DNA of 64,000 nt from Hymenolepis diminuta (lineage: Eukaryota > Platyhelminthes > Cestoda > Cyclophyllidea > Hymenolepididae), in contig CAADRB010000060.1 of NCBI GenBank assembly GCA_900708905.1, positions 266,695 to 330,694 on the forward strand, written 5' to 3'. Of this stretch, positions 38,601 to 48,400 are shown piece by piece. The notes under the pieces are model-generated. The model worked only from the letters and a program-made list of their open reading frames with translations, searched no databases and was not told where the DNA came from. Position numbers and translations under genes: made by a program. How positions within the stretch are numbered: position 1 is the stretch's first letter; each line of letters starts with the position of its first letter.

Positions 38601-41600
38601 GGGTTACTGCAGTACAGATTTTAGCAAATCTTACTACTTGAATTCATGAAAGCCTGAGACTACTGCAAATTTATATAAATAAGGCTCTGACAAAAATCGA
38701 CTTTTGCCTAATACAGACAAATGATGTGTTGATAGTAATATATATATAGGCTATGAAAAAAGGAATGAGCGATTATCTTAATTAACGTCCAATTAAAGTC
38801 ACTGTGTACTGTCGAATTTATAGTTCATTATATTAGCGACAGTCTATCGGATTGATCAGCCTTTGTGTTCCCAGTCCTGAATTTAGTACACAGAGTATGT
38901 CCCGGAAAATCATTTTTAGTGAATAAGATGACTGTTAAAAACTATACCTAACAGACACCCAAAAATATAGTCCTACTTATATTTATCATGAGTAGATGTA
39001 TCCCGGCTTTTAATTTTCAATATAATGGAGCAAGTAATTTAGCAGATCCGAGTTAATGGGTTTAGCCATCCCAGTTTATACGGTCCCAGGACCTCAATGC
39101 AGTTGAAATCTCATTCACCAACAGTAAGTGCTAATCGCTAACTCGTTTTTCAGCTGTCTTTTGGTGTTTAGGAATACATAACTCAACTTATCTTTAGTGA
39201 ACACAGCTTACGGAGCTTCGTTAACTTAAAATGTCTACCTATCTCATCTCCGTTAATGTTAAAACTATAAGCCATTGAATATCACGTATGATCATTTTGC
39301 CTTCTCAACATTTGGAAGGAAAAATGAACTGAAGTGACATGACCAACCATCAAGGTAAAACAACCGGTCATTAGGCACTGAATATCATAGACAAGTATTA
39401 GCTGCAATCCAAGAGACTGATCATGAACTTTGAAACGTGAATTGTCCATTTAGTAAATGTTGCACAATCCGAGTCCAAAAATCAAATGAAGCTGCTCACT
39501 GTATCTTTCCATCCCACCACTTTGTCATTTGTTGCACACTCTGTAATGCAATATCAGTTGCTTCCCGCAATTTAAAATTGTAAAGTTTTTTTGTATTACT
39601 GAGTGAAAATTGAAAAATGAAATTCTTTTGTGTGCAGAATTCAATGCCCATGGACCCACACACAGTGGGCGGAAAGGTCGACCGCACTGGTTAAGTCTGA
39701 CAATATTCGAATTTCTCAATGATGCCACCCCTAACTCAAGATGAACATTAGAAAACACTTCCCTGCATAGACGTGAGAAATATTATCAGATTCTTTTCTG
39801 TAAAAGTTTACTCAACGCAATATGCGTAATAAAGTATGAGCACAAAACAACGCGATCGATCATACATCAAAATGATGGAATTCTACTTATTAAATTCTCT
39901 ACCGCTCTACGTAAATTAACAAACGATAAAACCTGGAAATGTATACTGTTTCATTAGGTACGATAGATTTGGCATCTCTTCTGGGAAAAAAACACAAATA
40001 ACCGCGCACTATGTTCATTCACAATTAAGTACTTATTATCTCAATGACTCAAAATAGCACGTCCGCAACAATCAGACTTCTGCAAATTTACATTCTTGGC
40101 ATACACAAAGCAACACACTCAATCAAGATTACTATGCACGTTTGACCGTATGCGACAAAAGAGAAGGCGACAGTTTTACTAGAGGTTATGCAGGCAATTG
40201 GATGTAGTTTTATTGATTTTCTCTAACGCCGGATTCACATTCGTCTTACAATTTTATCTCTCTGACGAGGATAGCAACTACGACCTGCTGGTTGCAGAAC
40301 TTGAAACAATTAATTCCTTGATGTGACCTCAAGCTCCTCGGTAGGACTATCACGGGCCCTCAGATAGCTTATTTACATTCGGAGTGAGTAAACCATCGTG
40401 TAATCGTTGTTTGGTCTTAGATTCCTAAACGAAATTTGGTTTGCTTTCATCACCACAGCCAGCAGTAGCTAATGAATACTTCAATACTCTTTGGTCTTTC
40501 CTTTTCCAACTCTAAAGATTTCTATTGAAAAATTAACCTTATTGCAGTGAGGATTGGTGGAAATTAGGACATATCCTACAGAATGGCTAGAGACCGAAAC
40601 CAGATCCATAACTGTTAGTTCCTTCTACAAGGAAAGGATTTAATCGGCTAGAACTTGATTGAGTATAGCAAAAACGGAGCGTACATCCAACAGATAGTGA
40701 GCAAATATACCGGTCAAAATAGAAATAAGAAAGCGGGTTGCTTATTATTAACCCCCTATCGAACTTCACTGGAAAATAAAGGATAAAACTTCCCTTCAGC
40801 GGAACTTATGCGACGGCTGACTCATGCGTCTAGACTGTCTTAATTGATAGAGTGAGTGAAAATAGGCAAAATGCTACTTGAGATTTATTTTCGTCAAGTG
40901 TGGACTTGTGAAGCCATGCAGCATTCAATGGAAAGCTCATGCTGACTCATAAGTCTACAAAGTCATAATTACCAGTTGATGGTTTTCTAAATGGTTGCAC
41001 AAACAAAAAAACACTTAACTTCACTAGGCTTAGTATAATTAGACCTCTATATCATATCCTTTGCTTTTCTATACTCGATTCCAATCGTGTCTCTAGATCT
41101 GCAGTCTATTTTTAGCTAACTACAGCCCAAGCAAGAAGTGCACAAAATGCTAAATTCAGGTAAATAGTCAGGCAATTAGGACCTGACTACTAATCGCCAG
41201 CAAAAAACAACCAACACACAGGAACACAAACACTACGCAGATATCATGCAAATCAGTAACACAGAGAAATAGAGCATACGGATGGTCACACACTCACTAC
41301 TAACAACAAAATCAGAACAAAGGGACAGGGCAAAACAGAGCAGAACACGGGTAAGACATGTTCCGACACAGACACAGAGCGAACTCACATTCTGTCGAGG
41401 AGTAGGTAAGTATACAAGATGAAAAAAAAACAGGTCGAGTGAGAAGAGAAGTAGCGGCGGTAGACTTACATGTAAAAGTACGTTCCATTCGTATTAAAGT
41501 ACGCAGGTTTTGCATAAATTTGTAAAGCTCGATCTTTTTAGTCTTGAGAAGATTTGGGCTGGAAAATGCCCGCAAAGACCGAGAACACATGGAAACTCTT

Positions 41601-44600
41601 TAACGTCATAATTTGAATATTGAAAAATTTAAATGAACCTCCACCAGTGTAAAGCGACTTTATTTAATAGTATCAGGGCAGATTTGAAAGAGTGAAAAAA
41701 ACCACATCCATATGACATCGCCGTAGACAACATTGACGTAACCCCATGAAGACCATAGCGCTGCTAGAACTCCCAAAATATGATTCAAAGAATAGGTTAT
41801 GTAAACCTTCTGATTGTGACAGCATTTTGCTCATGACGTCTTGACAGTTAGATTAGATTAGAGACAAGGTGAAAAGTCGTCCAGCTTTTAGCTCTCTCAT
41901 GGGAAATAAATAAATAAAAGCTAGAGACAATGAACAAAATTATTATCACGATATTTTCACCTTTAACAGTCCCTCAAGGGGGAACATTGCTAATATTCAG
42001 AGGTAACTTTAATTAGCTTCGCTAGCTTTATCCAACTGCTCATGGTACTAAAAAAGATGCCAGTTAATCAAAGTGTAATGACCAACCATTCCATTATATC
42101 AGCTGATCAACAAGCCCTGAATATCGCAGGTATTAACCCAGGGATCAAAATATGAAAATTGAGAACTTTGAAACACTTGAATGTTACAGCGCCAATTTTG
42201 TCCCTTATTAGAACGTACACAAATCAAAACTTCCAGCGTGCATCATAACTTTATTACACACTCCTTTTCGATCCCCCTTTCGTCCTTTATCGGACTAATT
42301 TGTTATTTAAATTTTTTTCAGATGCTACATGCATACAAAAGGGGTAGTCACTGAGGTATATATGAGGGAGGACAACTCTTCCATCTGAATATAAACAAGG
42401 ACTGGAACGACAACAAGTTACACTTTAAAACTATGGACCCAAAATCAAAATGCAAGCCAAAATTCTTGTGAGAAATAAAAAAAATTTAGAAATTTCATAC
42501 ACAAAATCACAGTGTTATTGAGCACAAAAATGAAAACGGATATCAAAGGAAAAAAAGAACGATAAAAGTCGGCAAAACTTAAATTATAAATACAATCACA
42601 TGAAAACGTTTAAGTGAATAGGTCATACATTTTCCAAACACCAAATTATTTTCAATTGCATCTTTTCAATGTGAGACGAATGAGTCCAAATTTTAGGATC
42701 AAATCAAAGTATAAATGAATGCGTATGAGGTCATGTATGGTAAAGTTCACTGCATTTAATGTGCACGCTCTAAAGATGTGAGTGATGCCACTATCCAATC
42801 TTTTAGATTCGATCCATTCGGATGTACGCTTTCTGCTGCAATCTGATGAGCTTGAACAAGATAAAGAAGTGCAACTGAATACAAAGATATTCTACAATTT
42901 TCATCTGCATGTCTTGGAAACTAAGCTCCAACTGACGCCTCTCGTAAATCTCAAGGAATTAAGTTATTGCCCACAAAAAGGCAGTAATCACAGCTGAAGT
43001 TATGTAGAAATCTTGGATTCAAGACTGAATCTCCTCGCCTCAGAAAACTACGTACTTGTCCAAATCGTATCTTTGATAATTCATTTTCAGATGAGTTAAT
43101 CAGTATACATTTAATGAATGGTATGACGGCATTCGACTGTTAATATTCTAGAGGATATTGTACAGAGTTTCTCCAAGGTCCTGGTACGGGCGTTGAGATG
43201 ATACGATGTCCAACAAAATAATGCTATGTCCAATAAGTAGAACGACGTTACAATTACAAGAATAAGCAAAATAGATACATCTGAGGCAGTGAATTTCTTT
43301 AAAGCAAAAAAATAATGCAAACTGAGTTTATTTAGATGAGAAGTTTGCGAACGAAAATCAAAAATATAACCAAAAATGCCAAATCGAAGGGTAGAATTAA
43401 ATAACCATTACCCAAATCATGAGTTCAAAATCCACACAACGCAAAATCACAACAGTGAAATTCGGTAGTGAATTAGAGAAACGAGGGAAGAACCTACACT
43501 GAATGAGACATCCATAAACATAAACGAGGACAATTTAATTTGCATTATCATTTCTTTCATTTTATCGAAAATGCTTCATTAACTTTACAAATGACATTCC
43601 TCGAACAGCAACAGGTATATTACTTATCAACTACAGCTGGAAGAACAGGTAGTCTTTCTAGGTGAACTAGCATTCCCATTAGCTCGAATATAATGGAAAT
43701 GTACAAGATATCCTTAAATATCCATAAGTAAAAAAGAGACGGAATGGATACGACTTGACTGCACCTGGTCAGTGGGTTATTGCGGGGAAAAAACATGAAT
43801 ATAATAAACGAAGAGGGAAAGTGCTTCTATGAATGAGAAAAGTGGGTGCTGTAACGTGCCAGTATCGGAAAAACGAGTACTTGAGAGGGAATATATGTAC
43901 AAGGCACACATGCTCGTGGAAACAGGTCATATCGCCTCAATATAGTCTCGAACACACCCTGCTTTCATACACATTAGTCATAGTACATCCATAGGCGATT
44001 TCGGAAGCTCCGTCTCGATGAGTTATATACACCTCATTTGTAAACACACATTATCCATCATCCGAACTCTCCCTCCCTCCTGACCTCTGGTCCTATTCCG
44101 ATAAACTCTGCTTTACCTTCACGTCATCTTGCTGAGTAGTGGTCGATAGAAATAGGAGGGGACTAACTAGTATTATATCTAAGGGTTTGGGAGGAAAACA
44201 TACTAGCTGTCCTCCTCTTGCAAATACATCGCAATCAGAAAGGTTCTAAGATACTATATTTTTCCAAAATGAACATAACAAAACACCACTTTTAAGGTTA
44301 TTACACATCAATGAAGCCGATTCAGTTATGGTTAATTAATAGCAAATAGGGACAACCAAACAAATTAGTCCAATTAATATAGTTGAAACGAAATAATCAA
44401 ACAAAAAAACGGGAAGAGGCATCCGCAATTTACTTAAGAGATATAGCATTAATCTATACGGATTTAAGAATGAAAACAACAAAACTTGATCAATGACAAA
44501 CCGATCGTTATCGAAAAAAGAAGTCTCATAGATATATTAAATCAGACCGAGAAAGGTAATACTGAGCAAAAGCAAACATTAAAGGATGATAACTGATGAA

Positions 44601-45396
44601 ACATACCCCACATTGGGCGTTAACATCAATATCACCGCATTGCATCAAGTAATTCAGACATTTAACGTTTCCTTCTTTCGCAGCATAATGCAAAGCCGTC
44701 TGAAAAAAAGACGAAAATGCGAGTTTGAATAAGCATGAATTGTTAAGACGAACGCAAAGGATTTGAGTCAGTAAACCATTGATACTTCAACATTCCATAC
44801 TTACCTTCTGTTAACATGATAAAAAACAAAAAGCAAATTGAAATTAATGCATAAAAATTATTAATAAAGGGCATTCTAGCTAAAAATAAACAGCTTACAC
44901 CATCGCAAGGATTCTAAAAATTAAAAAATGTCCTTGACGAATATGGAAACGAGGAATACCATAATTTGCATTTAAAAATACCTTCCAATTTATGAGTTCT
45001 GGATCCTCTTTTAACATTTCTTGGATCTCATATAAATTACAAGTCGAAATAGCATCCAACCATTGCTGTTTGGGATGGTCCATTCTGGAAACCTGGCTGC
45101 CAGCCTTATTCTGCTAAAAGATACATCAAACGTTAAGAATAAAGACGAGTAAAAGACTCTTAAAACTTACTCGTATTTCGTTAATAACTTCTTCTAACTC
45201 AGGAGTAGTGATTATTCCTGACATACAAGCAGCCCCCGTTCTCTTTATTGAGCCGGTTAAGTTCGAACGAGCCCACTTTTGGTATATATCACTAAAATCC
45301 TAAATATTACGCATTGAGATACTAAACTTGGCATATAACAATGATTTAATAATCCAATTGTCAAATTACCCTGTTTTCCGATTTCTGTCTAGCCAT
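26688..45396 (-). CDS. SOWAH: SOWAH-like ankyrin repeat protein
   Basis: Fourteen minus-strand exons: 45,396-45,370; 45,299-45,171; 45,113-44,982; 44,913-44,899; 44,807-44,805; 44,699-44,607; 38,482-38,410; 36,011-35,928; 34,768-34,727; 33,544-33,443; 32,945-32,871; 31,312-31,184; 28,897-28,233; 26,822-26,688 (stop TAA). Total 1,704 nt, 567 aa. The start ATG follows an in-frame TAA. Residues about 69-90 (WLDAISTCNLYEI-EML) lead into two ankyrin repeats with DGKTALHYAA (about 100-109) and GGWTPLHVAAHY (about 133-144), then a partial third with DYSGKFPVDLL (about 166-176). The WL...DG/G-T-LH...DYSGK order is characteristic of SOWAH proteins. The C-terminal half is Ser-rich and basic with no recognised domain. 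A cytoplasmic adaptor role is inferred; no catalytic motif is present. The family could instead be a related ankyrin group. Confidence 0.85.
28898..31183 (-). other. SOWAH-like gene intron 12
   Basis: A 2,286-bp intron with no recognised exon or named element. Short frames only. Confidence 0.7.
34060..34270 (+). repeat. Composite dispersed repeat (family B related)
   Basis: Contains GGATCCACATCGACGCACAC, TTGGTTAAATCCGAC and, further on, TGTCATGACCAACC. The first part resembles 39,640-39,720 (GGACCCACACACAGTGGGCG, CTGGTTAAGTCTGAC). The last part resembles the start of family B copies. Confidence 0.35.
34900..35300 (+). repeat. Pyrimidine-rich dispersed repeat, copy 3
   Basis: Contains CCAACTCCTACAGCCAGGTT, CAGCAAGCTCCTCCCTC and TATTTGATGACGCTAGTATTT. 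These are found in order and partly matched near 37,990-38,300 and 23,660-23,950. Lies in an intron of the SOWAH-like gene. Confidence 0.5.
37990..38300 (+). repeat. Pyrimidine-rich dispersed repeat, copy 4
   Basis: Contains CCGATCAACTCCCACAACCA, TTCAGCTACCTTCTCC and TATTTAGTGACTCTACTATTT, matching copy 3 in order. Lies in an intron of the SOWAH-like gene. Confidence 0.5.
39320..39445 (+). repeat. Dispersed repeat family B, copy 3
   Basis: Contains TGACCAACCATCAAGG, CAACCGGTCATTAGGCACTG, AATATCATAGA and GAACTTTGAAAC. It aligns by eye with 42,060-42,185 over about 120 bp. Confidence 0.5.
42060..42185 (+). repeat. Dispersed repeat family B, copy 4
   Basis: Contains TGACCAACCATTCC, CTGATCAACAAGCCCTG, AATATCGCAGG and GAACTTTGAAAC. 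Parallel in order and spacing to copy 3. Confidence 0.5.
42770..43100 (+). repeat. Dispersed repeat family C, copy 1
   Basis: Contains CTCCAACTGACGCC, ACAAAAAGGCAGTAA and GCTGAAGTTATGTAGAAAT. The same series recurs near 47,120-47,420 and 53,340-53,580. A 71-codon frame inside is not conserved between copies. Confidence 0.45.
43970..44150 (+). repeat. Candidate LTR-like fragment
   Basis: Has a TATA-like GAGTTATATACACC followed by pyrimidine-rich DNA and ATAAACTCTGCTTTACC, the last resembling 13,610-13,640. Weakly supported. Confidence 0.3.
44805..44807 (-). other. 3-nt micro-exon (exon 5) of the SOWAH-like gene
   Basis: The three bases AAG (Lys) lie between a polypyrimidine tract ending TTAACAG and a strong donor GTAAGTATGG. 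Inclusion restores the canonical DGKTALH spacing of an ankyrin repeat, between exon 4 (ends DG) and exon 6 (starts TALH). Phase is 0/0, so skipping would also keep frame. Flanking introns are 91 and 105 nt. Without transcript data it remains a prediction. Confidence 0.65.
44899..44913 (-). other. 15-nt micro-exon (exon 4) of the SOWAH-like gene
   Basis: Encodes NPCDG. It is preceded by TTTTTAG and followed by GTAAGC on the minus strand, phase 0 on both sides. It is needed to complete the loop before TALHYAA of the first ankyrin repeat. Flanking introns are 68 and 91 nt. Confidence 0.82.
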
Positions 45397-46299
45397 TACA
45401 ACTTCAAGCCGCAGGTTTGCTTAAGACTCAAGGTCAAAACGCTAAAGCTCGCGCCTCCGTAGAGAGTTTGATTTTCAATATTTTCAAACAATCCCTTAGA
45501 AATTCAATCGACGAAACACTTTGCATTTACTTCATTCTATTAATTTATATATGTAGCTAACTTTTTAATAAATGAAAAAATCGCTTTTTTATCTATTGCA
45601 TCCATTTTGTCTGGAGTTGATCATTACTGACGCTATATTCCACGTTGTTGGCAGAAATTTTGCCATTCCTTTATCAACGCAAAACAAGGGGAAGTGAATG
45701 TTCACAAAAACATCCAATATCAGTTTATTTTGATCTCAAAATATATCTTGTAAGGCGAATTTGACTACGTATTCCAACATTTTGGTGATACATTATGATA
45801 AATCTTCATTAGGAAAAGCTTCATCAACGCTTACCTTGGGTATCTATCCTTCTGTTAACTGCTTTTTAAGAAAACATCCCACAAATTACCACTCTCGTCT
45901 TCCTCCCATTTCTCTAAAACATCAGTCTAAATCACTCAATCTTACAAAAGAAAATACCGACAGCCAACGAACGGAGTCAGTGTAAGTTATATATAGATAT
46001 TAATAGTCTAAATACCGATTTACAGTACAGGCGGATACAATGCACACACCCCAAAAAGCATGCATGTTATATGCTAAAGTGAAAATTAATTTTCTGGTGA
46101 AAGTTTTATGGGTTGGTAATTCCTAAATATTCCCAAAATATCTGGGCTTATTTTTAATGCAGCTCACCGATAATTGGAACCGCTATCAGTTAACAAGATC
46201 TTATTACCAATATGCCTGCCGAATTTTAAAGGAAAATCAACCGCCCTTTTTTCAACCTCTTCAACCAAGCGCTCATTTATAAGCTTTCAGCAAAATTCT

Positions 46300-46610
46300 T
46301 AAACGTTTACTCCAAACGATTTTTTCCCAATTTAAAACCTCAAATTCATACTCTAACTTCCCGGATTTTAGACAATTACCTGGTTCCCTAACTACTTTCT
46401 AATTACAAAAATCAGGTTCTCCATCAAGTGCCTCTCTATCTGCGTCTCATCCAACTAACTACTATCTGCGACACCTCAACTATATTCTTCCCTCTGCTAC
46501 TTCTCACTAAAATAATATTTATTATTTTCACATTCTCACTTTTGAATTTTAATACCTCTATATCCATTAAAATTTTTCCTCCCTTCCTTCCGGACATATG
46601 TCCAAGTAAC
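46300..46610 (+). repeat. Pyrimidine-rich dispersed repeat, copy 5
   Basis: Contains CAGGTTCTCCATCAAGTGCC and TCTATCTGCGTCTC, resembling copies 1 and 3. Loose similarity, approximate limits. Confidence 0.4.
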
Positions 46611-46789
46611 TAACTAGTATAATATTTATCTTCACTAAAATGTGAAATGGTGAACTTTAGCGAAATAGCAATGAACTCGATCAAGTTCGGTCAACTCAGT
46701 CGATCGGTTAATGCTAAAAGAATTCCCTTTTTTACCGAAACGAAATCCACGAGCAATAATTTCTTTATTCGCAGATCGTCCGCAACTGC

Positions 46790-46930
46790 TTAAAAGTGGA
46801 TTTGTGTAGAGTGTACATACATATTTTGTCCGCGTCTACGCGCACACTGTCTCTCGTCCATTCTTCTGACCTTTCTTTCTGTTTCAAATAAAGCTCACCT
46901 TCCAAAGGGCTGGTTCTCCCCCACATTATT
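46790..46930 (+). repeat. Candidate LTR-like fragment
   Basis: C/T-rich DNA with TTTCAAATAAAGCTCACCTT, similar in layout to the candidates near 13,600 and 44,100. Weakly supported. Confidence 0.25.
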
Positions 46931-47119
46931 GTATAATGAAGGTATAAATAAGTTAGAATGGTGATAGCTCAGCAAACTCGGTGGTCTCTCTAATAACAGG
47001 CTATCACCAAGCTAAGTTATGTTAAAACCATGTAAGGTAATATTATTCTGGAGAAAAACCTCGCTACCTTATAACATTTAACTTATAAGTCAAAAGGTGG
47101 ATGCAGCACTATCCTGGCA

Positions 47120-47420
47120 TCTTTTAACCTCATCAGATCGAGTGTACACTTTTTTCTACAGTCAGACGTAAACTGGAGTGTGTAAAAAGAGATTAAGAAA
47201 GCACAGATGAATACAAACCCTAACTCCTGAAAACCAATATCTACTGACATTTTCAATCAAATATTTTGAAATCTAGACTCCAACCGAACGTCCTCAAAAG
47301 TTTCAAGAGACTGGGTATTTAATAAAAAGGAGACCTTAACCATAGCTGGAGCTACTTAAGAATCCTGGTTTTGGATAGAAATTCATAAATTTACTTCTAA
47401 GCCCCTCTTAGTAAACAGTA
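47120..47420 (+). repeat. Dispersed repeat family C, copy 2
   Basis: Contains CTCCAACCGAACGTCCTCAA, then AAAAAGGAGACC and CATAGCTGGAGC, parallel to copies near 42,770 and 53,340. Confidence 0.4.
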
Positions 47421-48400
47421 TAGAAATAACTATTTACCCCATGTTCAAATCAAATCTTCTATATGATCCCTCATTTCAGTGAATTAACTTATATAACCAC
47501 AAGGGTCTGTCCCAGGAGACTCCTGAAATAGAAGCCTTAAAATTCCTCTGATAAGAAGTGCGCATTTAAGACTCAAGCCCATTGGTAGATTTTTCAAAAA
47601 AATTCAGCATGTGGTACTTCGTGACATAGGACATACCATCCCCATTGTCAGAAACTATGACAACTAAAGGAATGAGAACAATGCCACAGAACATGTATAG
47701 GTGGAATGTGAAAGTTGTTGCTATGAACGTTTTAATTTAGCTCCAATTTTACTGCGAAAAATATCAAAATACAAAGCGCACAGTTGAAGAGAAGTTTACA
47801 AACTCAGAGCGTTTGTCGAGGACAAATTGGTAGAAATATTGGCTTGGTTAAATATTTAATATGAATTAATTTGAAAATTTGAAGTCAATCCAATTTTTCT
47901 TTTATAAATATTCGTGTTTTTGATTTTAAATAATACGAACCTAATTGCAACATTTAGTTTACATACGCACCTATTTCTCTTTATTTCATTTGATTTTAAA
48001 ATTAATATATTCCATTGATATATAAATTTAAATTAATATATATTTCATTTCGGAGTTGCTAACATTAGTTACCAGGATTTGAAGAGTAAATATTTGGAAT
48101 TAAAACCTGCAGACTAATTTTAGTTTTAATTTGAATATATGGATAACATTTTTCATGTATCTTCCTTCTGATTAAACAGTTTTTGTGCATCGAGTCCGAA
48201 ATATGGTTCAGAATTTCATTTATTTAACAATCCTAACCAATTCAGAGAAGTTTGAGAGGTTCTGGAATCTCCTAGCTTGGTTTAGACCAGTTTTAAATTC
48301 ATTTCACTTTAGAATACTTTCAGTACATTAGACGCTCATTAACTTGATATCTAGTTATAATAATCAAGATTATTCTCAAAGTAATCATTGCTTCAGAAAA

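Larger units (their letters stand above)
38483..44606 (-). other. SOWAH-like gene intron 6
   Basis: The largest intron (6,124 bp), separating the two ankyrin repeats. It contains family B copies (about 39,320 and 42,040), a family C copy (about 42,770) and an LTR-like fragment (about 43,970). No extra coding exon was recognised; phases across it are consistent (0). Confidence 0.75.
45397..48400. promoter_or_regulatory. Shared divergent spacer SOWAH-like / PKD2
   Basis: Three kilobases separate the start codons of two genes transcribed away from each other, so both promoters (and any 5' UTR exons) should lie here. I see no unambiguous TATA box or CpG-rich core. It contains a pyrimidine-rich repeat (about 46,300-46,610), an LTR-like fragment (about 46,790-46,930), a family C repeat (about 47,120-47,420) and a very AT-rich stretch near 47,860-48,060. 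The function is inferred from gene orientation only. Confidence 0.5.

Noticed and set aside
48344..48400. Upstream start for PKD2 at 48,344
   Set aside because: That codon is TTG; the first ATG in frame is 48,401.
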